This document shows, one piece after another, positions 1 to 7,677 of a DNA stretch of 20,741 nucleotides. Where the stretch lies: NCBI RefSeq assembly GCF_036788415.1, contig NZ_DAIQNN010000060.1, positions 1-20,741 of the forward strand. Reading direction: 5' to 3'. The stretch's first letter is position 1. Each line of letters opens with the position of its first letter. A program made the position numbers and the translations under genes. Source of the DNA: Rubrimonas sp036788415 (GTDB lineage: Bacteria > Pseudomonadota > Alphaproteobacteria > Rhodobacterales > Rhodobacteraceae). Below the pieces are notes generated by a model. It saw only the letters and a list, made by a program, of their open reading frames with translations, was not told where the DNA came from and ran no database searches.

Positions 1-270
1 GCGCTGCGCGCAGGCGATCTGGTAGTCGGGGTCGTCGAAGCTCGGGTTCATGTGGCACAGGACGAGGTGGCGCGGGTCCGCCACTTCCTCGCCCGCCACG
101 TCGATCACCCGCAAGCCGTGGCGGAACCATCCGGGCAGATGGACCATCAGCGCCAGCCCGGTCCGCGCGGCGGCGCGGGCGGCGCCGCGGAGCGACTTCT
201 CCTCGGCCGCGGTGAACGCGCCCGAGACGCCGATCTCGCCGATCAGCCCGATGGGGGGTCGCCGGAGCAT
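1..270 (-). pseudogene. Phosphotriesterase-family hydrolase, fragment (5' part missing, 3' end outside window)
   Basis: Read on the minus strand from the ATG at 270, the frame stays open to the window edge and gives about 90 residues. It starts with IGLIGEIGVSG, followed by an Ala/Arg-rich helix, then LMVHLPGW and LVLCHMNPSFDDPDY. These match the middle of phosphotriesterase-like amidohydrolases (PTE/resiniferatoxin-binding family), where the GEIG strand and the two metal-binding His residues (here in MVHLP and LCHMN) sit on the TIM barrel. The family normally has about 150 residues before GEIG, including the HxH motif. Those are absent: upstream lie an insertion sequence (274-1795) and non-homologous DNA, so the gene has lost its 5' half. 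The frame is also continuous with the tail of the IS transposase, so a chimeric frame exists, but it is unlikely to be functional. The family call is fairly sure; the substrate is unknown. Confidence 0.72.
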
Positions 271-273
271 GAT
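265..273. repeat. Target-site duplication, left copy
   Basis: The 9-base word gagcatgat lies directly outside the left inverted repeat of the IS and is repeated in the same orientation at 1796-1804, directly outside the right inverted repeat. It is an exact match. Confidence 0.8.
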
Positions 274-298
274 TGACGCATTCCGTCCTGGGGGACAT
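274..298 (+). repeat. Left terminal inverted repeat of the IS
   Basis: Begins tga and contains the core gcattccgtcctggggg. It matches the reverse complement of 1771-1795 with two mismatches and starts exactly at the end of the 9-bp target duplication. Confidence 0.82.
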
Positions 299-334
299 AG
301 CTCTGGGTGTGCTGATTTTGTCAGCGCATTCTCT

Positions 335-360
335 AAAGGGAGAGGCCTACCTCTCCCTTT
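335..360 (-). terminator. Hairpin with U-rich tail at the 3' end of the IS transposase
   Basis: AAAGGGAGAGG (335-345) and CCTCTCCCTTT (350-360) form a perfect 11-bp stem around a 4-base loop. On the minus strand it follows the transposase region and ends in TTTAGAG, so it resembles an intrinsic terminator. The current frame reads through it, but in an intact element the transposase probably stopped just before. Confidence 0.5.
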
Positions 361-1545
361 CACCGACACCGCTTCACCGGCACCGCTGAGAAGAGGTTTT
401 GCAGAGCGCAACTTGCGGTGATCAGGTTCCGCAGACTCCGGTTTGTCCCAGACGGGCGTGCCCGCATAGAGCCACGGCCGGTAGAGCACGCGATGAAGCG
501 ACGGCATCACCAGGACGCCGTTCTTGTCGTAGCGTTTTCCTGGATGCCCATGCGCATCGCGGGCGTGCGCCGGATCGGGCGGCGCGACCGGCGCTTTGTG
601 ATCGGCGCCACGATGTCCGACCCGGGAATGCGCAGCATGGTCGTGCCGGCGTCGACATCCTCGGTGTCGGCCTTGCCGCTCCGCCCGCCGACACAGGGCC
701 GCGCCTCGAACCAGTTGTAGTAGACGCGGAAGATGTTGAGGACGGCGATCAGCACGCGCGGGTTGTAGGCCGCGCCGTTGATGTAGCTCGGCCCCGAGCG
801 CGCCGACCCCCCGCCCGCGCGCTGCGCATAGCTCAGCCGCTCGCGCAGGGCGTTGAAGAACGTCGAGACGGGCTGCAGCGTCGCCGTCCAGACGTGCCAG
901 GCCACCCGCTCCCGGGTCTCTGGGTCCGTGATCGCCTGGTCGAAGCGCAGGGCCTTGAGCGCCTGGCGCCGCTCGCGGCGCAGCAGAGGGAAGCCCACGA
1001 CCTTGTTCGTCTCGCCGGCCGTCTGGAGCGGCGAGGCGATCCAGATCGCCGGCATGAAGGCCTGGCGGTAGCTGTCGCTGGGATACGGGCGCGCGGCGCC
1101 ACCGCGGACGACGCCGATGGCGTTGGTCATCCCTGCGGCGACAAAGGCCCGCAGCCGCGCGCTGTTGGTCATCGCAGCCTCGACGATGGGATCGGCCGCG
1201 CGCAGGTCGTCGACGAAGGTGTTCAGGGCGCTCTTGAACGCCGCCACCCGGGCCTGCACGGTGGGTTTGGTCGCGTTCTTGTCGAAGGTCATCGCCAGCC
1301 AGGTGAAGCGGTCGGCCTCGATCTCCTCGCGGAAGATGTGGGGCAGCAGGCGGGGCAGCAGCGCCTCCTGCTCTGTGATGAGGCGGATCCGCCCGGGCGG
1401 CGACAGCACCGAAGAGACGCAGCCTGTCGGGATCCAGAGCGACGACGAAGTTGCCGCAGTCGGGATCAGGGCAGACGTTGAGCTTCAGGCCGACGACCGG
1501 CGGCGGATAGACCTGTCCCAGCGACAGGTTGGGCACGCCCTTCAT
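361..1545 (-). pseudogene. IS transposase-like gene, frameshifted
   Basis: Translation appears to start at the ATG at 1545 (MKGVPNLSLGQVYPPPVVGL), behind a cggag ribosome site. It gives NVCPDPDCGNF, a CxxxxC zinc-finger-like N-terminus. Homology then continues in another frame from about 1409 (RIRLITEQEALLPRLLPHIF through NPRVLIAVLNIFRVYYNWFE) for 300 residues. Near 530-600 it returns to the first frame (KRYDKNGVLVMPSLHRVLYRPWLYAGTPVW). At least two frameshifts therefore separate three coherent blocks. The composition and the block ending VLYRPWLYAGTP resemble transposases from alphaproteobacterial insertion sequences, and the placement between terminal repeats supports that. I cannot name the catalytic residues or the family. 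Non-functional as it stands. Confidence 0.6.
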
Positions 1546-1662
1546 GTTCGGAACTCCGCTCGTTGGCCTGGTCAAGCCGCCTCGAACGAGGGGAGCGGGG
1601 TGCGTCGCAGCGTTCACCAACAAGCGGAACCGACGCGCGTCAAAAATGCCACAGGGTGTTGC

Positions 1663-1680
1663 CCGTAGGAATTCCTACGG
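1663..1680. promoter_or_regulatory. Perfect 18-bp palindrome upstream of the IS transposase
   Basis: CCGTAGGAATTCCTACGG is fully self-complementary and lies between the right terminal repeat and the transposase start, where a transposase promoter or operator would sit. A regulatory role is inferred from symmetry and position only. Confidence 0.35.
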
Positions 1681-1770
1681 CGCGTCTCTCCCATTTACCC
1701 TGTGCAAGGTAGACATTTCACCAACGAAATCATGATCCTGCTGAAATCGCCGCCGGCAGTCCGGGGTGCC

Positions 1771-1795
1771 ATGCCCCCCAGGACGGAATGCTTCA
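1771..1795 (-). repeat. Right terminal inverted repeat of the IS
   Basis: Reverse complement begins tgaagcattccgtcctgg and pairs with 274-298 at 23 of 25 positions. It is directly followed by the second 9-bp target duplication. Confidence 0.82.
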
Positions 1796-1804
1796 GAGCA
1801 TGAT
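1796..1804. repeat. Target-site duplication, right copy
   Basis: gagcatgat, identical to 265-273 and abutting the right inverted repeat. Confidence 0.8.
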
Positions 1805-1943
1805 GGGGGGCCTTTCCGAAGTTGGGGGTCGCCCCGCTCTGACGTTCCCCGAAACCCGACTGGGACCAACCGAAAGCAACCGGCTCCGGGCGCTCGGCGC
1901 GCCAACAAGATCAGTGGACCCCCAACGTCGGAAAGGTCCCTCA
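1804..1943. mobile_element. MITE-like element with 27-bp inverted ends
   Basis: The first 27 bases (1804-1830, core cctttccgaagttgggggtc) match the reverse complement of 1917-1943 at 24 of 27 positions. The 86 bases between encode nothing recognisable. Short size, long inverted ends and no gene are the features of a non-autonomous (MITE-like) element or a solo remnant of a larger IS. Its right end overlaps the stop codon of the reductase gene at 1941-1943, so that stop may be supplied by the element. No clear target duplication is visible. It could instead be a long hairpin at the 3' end of that gene. Confidence 0.55.
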
Positions 1944-3401
1944 GCCGATTGCGAAAAGCGCCGCCGCGACCGCCAGCCCGCCGCCGATGGCGGCGAAGAC
2001 CAGACTGCGGCGGCGGTCCAGCCGGGAGGCTGCGCCGCCGCCATAGTCGAAGCGTTCGTAGACGACCCTGTCCATCGGCATTCCCAGCTCGAGCAACATG
2101 TCGGACACGGCCGTCACCATGCCGCCGGGCCCGCACATCAGCGCCACCGTGCGCGCCGGATCGTAGCCTTGCAGGAGCCGGCGCAAGCGGTCTGCGTCGA
2201 GCCTGCCGACCTCGCCCCGCCAGCCTTCCCCCCCGACCTCGCTGACCAGCATGACCTCCAGGTCGAGCGCGGCCTTCGCGGCCTCCATTTCGCCGAGGCA
2301 GGCGAAATTGTCGGGATCGCCCGCGGCATAGGCCAGCCGGACGGGTCGCTTGTCGCCGCGCGCGACCATGTCGCGCAAAATCCCCATGACCGGCGCAACG
2401 CCGACGCCGCCGGCGATCAGCAGGACCGCATCGCCCGGATGCTCCTCCAGCGCGAACTCGCCGTAGGGGCCGTCGATGCCGATGGGGGCGCCTGGCTTCA
2501 GCGCGCCGATCTGATCCGTGAAATCGCCGGCTTCCTTTATGATCATGCTCAGCCCCGGCCGGCGCGGCGAATCGGCGATGGAGAACGGGTGGTCGAAGAG
2601 CGGGAAGCGGCGCTTGCCTTCGGTCATCCAGACAAATTGACCGGCGTGGTAGGGCAGATCGGGCGTCCCCGGCGCGGGCTGGATGTCCAGTTCCCACATC
2701 CGGTCCGCCAGCTTTTCGACCGATCTCAGCCGCCAGGGCCGGGCGTGCAGCCGCCACCAGCGCCAGCCGTAGAGCGTCGCCATCACCGCCGTCAGCGCCG
2801 CCGCCATCGCCCACCAGAAAAACAGCGCCGGCCCCAGCGCGCTGAACCTTCCTGCGACCAGCGCGTGGTGCAGGCCCCCGGCCACTGCGGCGATCGCCAG
2901 GACCACATGGCTTGCCCGCCAGACCTCGTATTTCATCGGCAATCGCTCGCGCAGCATCGAGGTGAGCACGAGGAGCGCCAGCGCCGCCAGCGCTGCCACG
3001 CCGCTGCGGTAATGCGGCGAACTCAGATAGGCGAACAGCCGCGTCGCGCCGCGCCCGGGATCGTCCATCCACGTCGGCACGACATAGAGCAGCGGATGCA
3101 GGACCAGCGCCGCCAGCACCCAGATCGCGGCGACCTTGTGAAAGGCCATGATCTTGTCGATCCCGAGCCGCCCCGAGACCGCGCCGAACCTTCCCGAGGT
3201 CACGAACTGCACCGCCATCGCCGCCAGCCCCAGAAGTCCCAGCGCGGCGCCCGCCCTCTCCCACGGATCGAGCGGCGCGACGGCCCGCGTGACGGCGAGG
3301 GCAAGCGGCATGACGCAGAAGGCGAGGTAGATGGCGGCCAGCGCCCACCCGGGCAGGCGGGGCGTCGCGGGGGCGGTCCGGGCGCGGTCAATCGACGTCA
3401 T
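1941..3401 (-). CDS. Ferric-reductase-like membrane flavohemoprotein
   Basis: This 486-residue protein has an N-terminal ferric-reductase-like membrane domain (about residues 18-215, six predicted helices). His88, His102, His165 and His178/179 are placed as the two pairs that hold b-hemes in this family. The cytoplasmic half is a ferredoxin-reductase-type module: an FAD site at 271-279 (HPFSIADSP), GPYG at 311-314, the nucleotide-binding loop IAGGVGVAPV at 329-338 and MCGPGGM near 425. It would pass electrons from NAD(P)H through FAD and hemes across the membrane. A final hydrophobic segment (about 463-486) is unusual for the family. The stop codon lies inside an inverted repeat of the neighbouring element, so the C-terminus may be altered. 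It is divergent from a pentaheme cytochrome gene 136 bp away, a plausible periplasmic partner. Whether the natural acceptor is ferric iron, a quinone or that cytochrome cannot be read from sequence. Confidence 0.88.
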   Translation of the reverse strand: MTSIDRARTAPATPRLPGWALAAIYLAFCVMPLALAVTRAVAPLDPWERAGAALGLLGLAAMAVQFVTSGRFGAVSGRLGIDKIMAFHKVAAIWVLAALVLHPLLYVVPTWMDDPGRGATRLFAYLSSPHYRSGVAALAALALLVLTSMLRERLPMKYEVWRASHVVLAIAAVAGGLHHALVAGRFSALGPALFFWWAMAAALTAVMATLYGWRWWRLHARPWRLRSVEKLADRMWELDIQPAPGTPDLPYHAGQFVWMTEGKRRFPLFDHPFSIADSPRRPGLSMIIKEAGDFTDQIGALKPGAPIGIDGPYGEFALEEHPGDAVLLIAGGVGVAPVMGILRDMVARGDKRPVRLAYAAGDPDNFACLGEMEAAKAALDLEVMLVSEVGGEGWRGEVGRLDADRLRRLLQGYDPARTVALMCGPGGMVTAVSDMLLELGMPMDRVVYERFDYGGGAASRLDRRRSLVFAAIGGGLAVAAALFAIG

Positions 3402-3449
3402 CGGCTCGTTCGCATGGTAAGGTGCGCGCCAAAGTGACGGTAGTGCGCC

Positions 3450-3480
3450 CCGGCGCCATGATCCGGATCAAGGGCGCCGG
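3450..3480. promoter_or_regulatory. Nested palindrome in the divergent reductase-cytochrome gap
   Basis: CCGGCGCC (3450-3457) and GGCGCCGG (3473-3480) are perfect inverted arms. Between them, almost concentric, is the 12-base palindrome TGATCCGGATCA (3459-3470). The site lies 49 bp from the reductase start and 57 bp from the cytochrome start. That position suits an operator shared by both genes, although a hairpin in a leader is also possible. No matching regulator is encoded nearby. Confidence 0.45.
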
Positions 3481-3537
3481 CGCAGCGATCGGTTAGCATT
3501 GTGGCATTGTCGCCCGCCGGCAGAGGAAGGAGCCAGC

Positions 3538-4617
3538 ATGTCCCTTTCCCGAATTCGCGGCCCATTCGCCCTGGTCCTGGCGCTGGGCCTCGCCCCTGCT
3601 TCAGCGCTGGCCGAGGAGTTGACCGAACTGGTCGAGAAGTGGCTTGCCTCGCCGCACGGAGACTACGGCTCGCTTTCCTTCAACTACTGGAACAAGGAGG
3701 GCGGGGTGCCGGTCGCCTGCGCGCATTGCCACTCCCAGCCGTCCTTCGTAGCGTGGCTAGGCGCGGACGGCAGCGAGGCGGGCGTGGTCGAGCATCCGGG
3801 CGCGATCAACGCGCCGATCGGCTGCGCCTCGTGCCACACCGCGGCGGCGCACGCGCTGGATGCGGTGCGCTTTCCCTCGGGCGTCAGGGTCGACGGTCTG
3901 GGCTGGAACGCAACCTGCACGGTCTGCCATCAGGGACGCCAGTCCGGCGATCACGTGACGCGAGCGATCGAGGGCATCGGCAGCGACGACGTATCGACGG
4001 ACCTGTCTTTCCTCAACATCCATTACGGCGTCGCCGCGGCGGTCATGCACGGCTCGGAGGTGCGCGGCGGCTTCCAGTATCCGGGGCGCGCCTATGTCGG
4101 GCGGTTCCGGCATGTGGCGGGCGCCGATACCTGTGTCGCCTGCCATGACGCGCATACCACGCAGGTCGAGACCGACGGCTGCCTTGGCTGCCATCGAGGC
4201 GTCGAGGACATTCGAGACATCCGCACGCGACATGCCGATTTCGACGGCGACGGCGACATCTCGGCCGGCGTCCATGCCGAGATCATCGGCCTGCAGGATC
4301 GCCTTTACGACGCGATCCGCACTTACGCGGCCGATGTCGCCGGCGTGCCCATCGTCTACTTTCCGGGCCGCTTTCCCTACTATTTCAACGACCCGGACGG
4401 CGATGGCGCGATCACCCCGGAGGAGGCGATCTTTCCCAACCGTTACCGGAACTGGACGCCGAGACTGCTGCAGGCCGCCTACAACTATCAGGTCGCGAAG
4501 AAGGATGCAGGCGGCTATGTCCACAACCCGCCCTATCTGCTCCAACTCCTCCACGACAGTCTGGAAAGCCTGTCCGAGCGCGTCGAGATCGATACGCGGC
4601 GGCTTCGGCGGCCGTGA
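3538..4617 (+). CDS. Exported pentaheme c-type cytochrome with EF-hand-like loops
   Basis: The ATG at 3538 is chosen over an earlier in-frame ATG (3499) because aggaagga lies just upstream and a signal peptide follows at once (MSLSRIRGPF, hydrophobic core, ASALA-EE). The 359-residue product has five CxxCH heme-attachment motifs, at residues 61, 96, 127, 199 and 215, so it should be a periplasmic or outer-surface multiheme cytochrome. After the heme region come two acidic loops of EF-hand type, DFDGDGDISAG (234-244) and DPDGDGAITPEE (285-296), which could bind calcium. The C-terminus (AAYNYQVAKKDAGGYVHNPPYLLQLL) resembles other poorly characterised multiheme cytochromes. It is divergent from the ferric-reductase-like gene, which suggests a shared electron-transfer chain. 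The specific electron acceptor is unknown. Confidence 0.85.
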   Translation: MSLSRIRGPFALVLALGLAPASALAEELTELVEKWLASPHGDYGSLSFNYWNKEGGVPVACAHCHSQPSFVAWLGADGSEAGVVEHPGAINAPIGCASCHTAAAHALDAVRFPSGVRVDGLGWNATCTVCHQGRQSGDHVTRAIEGIGSDDVSTDLSFLNIHYGVAAAVMHGSEVRGGFQYPGRAYVGRFRHVAGADTCVACHDAHTTQVETDGCLGCHRGVEDIRDIRTRHADFDGDGDISAGVHAEIIGLQDRLYDAIRTYAADVAGVPIVYFPGRFPYYFNDPDGDGAITPEEAIFPNRYRNWTPRLLQAAYNYQVAKKDAGGYVHNPPYLLQLLHDSLESLSERVEIDTRRLRRP

Positions 4618-5058
4618 GGCTGGGCCTGGCGACTTCCCGCGGGCGGGCCCTGGCGGGTTCGCCAGCGCCGGTTGCGACATCACGGAGGAGGATCGGCCCC
4701 CATACCGTCAAGAACCTCGGGGTGGTGGCTGTATGGCGGCGACGGGACCGGGTGGTCCGAAGGCGGTCCTGCGATGCGGTGGCGCGTTTTGGTGTGGATA
4801 GGCGCGATGCCGCGACCCCTCTCGCCCAGGAAAGTTCAGTCTCTTTTGTAGCGGATCGGCGTTGGCCCCACGCCGATGCCCAGATCATCGGTATCGCGTC
4901 TGTGCTAGTCGGCCGAAGCCGGTCGCGCTTTCGATGCGGTTGAACAAAACTGGCGAAAACCCATCTGCTGGCTTATGACATCGCATGGTCGTCGGTGACG
5001 GGCTGAGGCAACCGCCAGTGGTTGAGCCGGATGCTGCAGAGGGACACGCGACCGCGCG
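4618..5058. other. Intergenic, no convincing gene
   Basis: These 441 bases hold no supported gene. A short hairpin just after the cytochrome stop (CTGGCG, 4650-4655, with CGCCAG, 4660-4665, loop GGTT) could aid termination but has no T-run. From 4794 there is a diverged copy of a repeat also present at 19519. The rest shows nothing recognisable. Confidence 0.5.
4794..4877 (+). repeat. Dispersed repeat, copy A (decayed coding-like sequence)
   Basis: These 84 bases align without gaps to 19519-19602, with about 61 identities by my hand count. Both start gtggataggcgcgatg. Translated in the same frame, the two copies give WIGAMPRPLSPRK and WIGAMAEPISAKK, then IGVGPTP and IGVDPTA. The differences are largely conservative, as if both descend from one coding sequence. 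Copy A has an in-frame TAG at 4850-4852. The parent gene is unknown. Confidence 0.55.
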
Positions 5059-5373
5059 CTAAGGGGGGCGGGCTGCGCCGGCGGCCGGGAGTGCGTAGCG
5101 GCTCGCACGCGTGCGCCGCATGAGCGTGTCCGCAGTGACCACGCCCGCCGGGTCGATGTCCGCCCCGGCCGAGGCGAGGACGCGTGCGGTCCAGGTGTTG
5201 CATGTGTTCCGAAGGCGGAATTCGCCGTGCGCAAGATAGAAGCGGTCGACCGCGCCGCGCCCGGGCAGGATCGCGGCGTCCCCGGCGGCGCGGTCGAAGC
5301 TGTCCGATACCGCCTGGACGAGCCGTCGGAGCGCATCGTCGGACAGCCCTAGCGTGACCACCTCGGGGTTGCC
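5059..5373 (-). pseudogene. DUF2459-family protein, C-terminal fragment
   Basis: The open frame on the minus strand runs from 5430 to the TAG at 5059, but family similarity begins only at about EVVTLGLSDDALRRLV (near 5367). It continues through GRGAVDRFYLAHGEFRL and the hallmark RNTCNTWTARVLASAGADI. DUF2459 proteins (often annotated as urease-region hypothetical proteins) are normally about 200-230 residues, so roughly the first half is missing. The break coincides with a GGGG-starting sequence at 5374 that looks like the end of a Tn3-family transposon, whose transposase gene follows. The simplest reading is that the transposon inserted into the gene and the other half was later lost. Function of the family is unknown. 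Confidence 0.7.
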
Positions 5374-7677
5374 GGGGCATGCTTTAGTGACGTAGCGCCT
5401 GCTAAGTTTATGAAAACATTGGCGTCGCAAGTTGGCTGATTTCGGCTAGGGATATGAATATACTGTATTTTTCGTCCCTTTGACTGCCCTCAAAAGCTCG
5501 CCGATGCCGCCGGGCTTTCCCGCGCCGCGTTGAGCGCACGCATTGCATCGAAGGTGAAGCGGCCCCGGAGATTGATGTGGGCGAAGCCGATCGGCGCGAT
5601 GCGCGCCAGGTGGACGGGGTCCGCCACTACCTCGCGCCGCCGGAGCGCGTCATCCATGCGCCACGCGTTCCAGCACATCACGATGTTGGCGAGCAGCGTC
5701 AGCGCGCCGGAGATCGCCGCGAGTTGCTCTGGCGTCCGGCCGCGCTTAGGCGCGAGTGTTCCGCCGTGGATGGCACGCTGCAGCGTGTGCACCGCTTCGC
5801 CCCGGCTCAGCAAGCTGTGGATTTCAGCCCGGAAAGCTGCTTCGGCGAGGTAGTCGCACAGAAACAGCGTTCGCAGCAGTTTGCCGAACGCCTCGCCCGC
5901 CGCGTGGACGGGATCGCCGGCGGCCGCGGCGCCGTTGCGGTCCAGCGCCCACACCGCCGAACACCAGCCGCCCTTGGTCGAGGCGGCCAGCCGGAGCAGG
6001 CCATCCCATCCGAGGCTTATCCTGCGACGCGACAGGGTCCGGGAGACATGAGGCTCCAGTGCGTCCGGAACCGGCGTGTCACGGAACACGTGCAGCTTCA
6101 TCTTCGACACGCCGGCCAGCCGGGGGCAGATGTCGAAGACGACGAGCCGCGCCAACGCCATAGAGAAGTGGGTGACGCCGTGGGTGTCTACGGCGAGCCG
6201 CTCGATGGACGCATGCTCCTGGCGCAGGACGCCCTCGATGGCCGCGCCGGCCTGACGGCGACCCAGCACGATCGGCTGATCATGGATCAGTCCCCAGCGG
6301 TCGAGAACATGGGTGTAGACGCCGACGCCGTAGCGACATCGCCGCGGGTCGATCCGGGCTGACCACAGCGAGCGCGTCGCATCGAGGCTCATCATGTCGG
6401 CCGAGGCGCAGTCGCCGGGACCCCAGTGGCGTGTGACCGGCAGGCGTCCCAGCACTGAAACCACCCGGTCGTTGGCGGCGCGCAGACGTCCGTCCTCCTC
6501 AAAGCGGCGCATCATCATCGCCGCGCTCTCGGCGCTGACGTCGTCCACCATGCGGCCGACATCGGCCGCCTCGAAGTCCGACCCGAGGGCGAGGATCGCC
6601 GCGTAGGCCGCCACCAACTCGCCGGGCGGCCGAGCAACGCCGCGGAAAAGCCGGTCCAGGCGTCGACGTCGACGATCACGTCGGGAAGCTGCGCCTCGCC
6701 CACGGCGCTGGAGCGCCGTCCGCGCCATCGCGACCGGGGGCTGCTCGGGATCGGCGACCTGCTTCGGCACACGGAACCGGCCCTTGTCGAGCTTGATCGC
6801 ACCATCGGCGATGGCTTCGGCCAGGGCGGCCAGCCCAGCTTCGACGCCAGCTTCGATGGGCGCCAGCGCTGCGGTCGCGGCGGATCCGACACCCAGGTTC
6901 CGCGCGAACCGTTCCCTGTCGCGCTCCCAAAGCGCTGAAGGGATCAGGTGGTCCTCGGGCGAGCGGAAGCGGTCGCCATGGGGCAGCGACGCTGCGCCGT
7001 TGGTCAGCGAGCGCTTGATCAGAAGCGCGGTCGCAGCCCGCCATGCTCCGAGCGCCAGCGCCCGATCCTGATGGGCGATCAGGCCATCCCAGGCCGGTCC
7101 GAACGGGTTCTGCTGTCCAGTCGGCAGGACCGCGCTCGCGCCGCGGCGCGCCGCGCTCCGCAGCGCCGAAAGGGCGATCTTGAGCGGATGGTCATCGGGA
7201 ACCGCCATCGCCAGCGGATCGAGCGCCGCAATGGCCTCCGCGATCCGGACGCCGTCCCGGGCCATCTCCAAACGTGCAGCCGCCGTCCTTGAGACCGGCG
7301 CCCCGCCCTGCAGCAACGGCGCGCCGAGCGCTGCGACACGCTGACGGAACGCGGCGTCGTTGATCTCGCGATCCTCGGCCAGCGTCATCACCTCGAACGC
7401 AAAGCGCCGCAGGCTCGGCGCCGCACGCGCCTCCGACGCGAGAGCGCGCCCATGCGCCGGACGATTGAAATCGGTCAACCGCGCATTGAACACCTCCGCC
7501 ATCGTGTCGGTAGCCCGCGCCAGATAACGCCTCAGAAAGCACGCGATCTCCACCGTGCGCCGCGGCTCGGGGCTGGCGCGGAGCCGGTTCGGCCGGCGAA
7601 GCTCGATCCCGCGCGCATGGGCCCGCACGAAGCTCAACGGAGCGCGGTCCCGATCGATGCGGTCGGCGCCGAAGCGC
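5374..7677 (-). mobile_element. Tn3-family transposon remnant
   Basis: The left boundary is set by the point where DUF2459 coding similarity stops and a sequence beginning GGGGCATGC and reaching GCTAAG (5374-5406) begins. Tn3-family ends typically start GGGG and many end in (G)CTAAG or TTAAG. The second end and any resolvase are missing. On the right the element is cut by the IS630-type remnant at about 7677. The tract 5395-5480 is markedly AT-richer than its surroundings, in keeping with foreign DNA. Confidence 0.55.
5490..7677 (-). pseudogene. tnpA: Tn3-family transposase, 5'-truncated, with an internal compensated frameshift
   Basis: About 730 residues of a protein that is normally near 970-1000. 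It starts in the domain EPRRTVEIACFLRRYLARATD and runs to the C-terminal signature GFAHINLRGRFTF. The catalytic triad of the Tn3 DDE domain is visible: Asp in SADMMSLDATRSLW, Asp in DTHGVTHF and Glu in SRGEAVHTLQRA. The N-terminal DNA-binding part is gone, replaced by antisense of an IS630 transposase; the frame's first ATG at 7733 lies in that foreign part. Between about 6702 and 6628 the main frame gives an Arg-rich string, while the next frame gives a proper family segment (VGEAQLPDVIVDVDAWTGF). So there is a one-base indel and its reversal within 75 bases. No stop results, but transposition is not expected. Confidence 0.8.

Larger units (their letters stand above)
274..1795 (-). mobile_element. 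Complete but decayed insertion sequence, 1522 bp, unclassified family
   Basis: The element is bounded by 25-bp terminal inverted repeats (274-298 and 1771-1795, 23 of 25 identical) and flanked by exact 9-bp direct repeats. It carries one minus-strand transposase-like gene broken by frameshifts, a hairpin downstream of that gene and an 18-bp palindrome upstream of it. A 9-bp duplication fits several DDE families. I do not recognise the family from the protein. The intact duplication means this was the last insertion here. Removing the IS and one repeat joins the truncated phosphotriesterase fragment directly to the 1804-1943 element, so the phosphotriesterase gene was already broken before the IS arrived. 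Confidence 0.8.

Noticed and set aside
399..1481. Plus-strand open frame of 360 codons in the IS
   Set aside because: The opposite strand carries coherent transposase-like blocks, while this translation is Arg/Gly/Ala-rich and featureless.
1788..3437. Long plus-strand open frame of about 549 codons opposite the reductase gene
   Set aside because: It is antisense to a protein with clear heme, FAD and NAD motifs, and its translation is Arg/Gly/Pro-rich with no recognisable domain, as GC-rich shadow frames are.
3499..3537. Earlier start codon for the cytochrome
   Set aside because: No ribosome site before it, and it would place 13 polar residues ahead of a clear signal peptide; the ATG at 3538 has aggaagga upstream.
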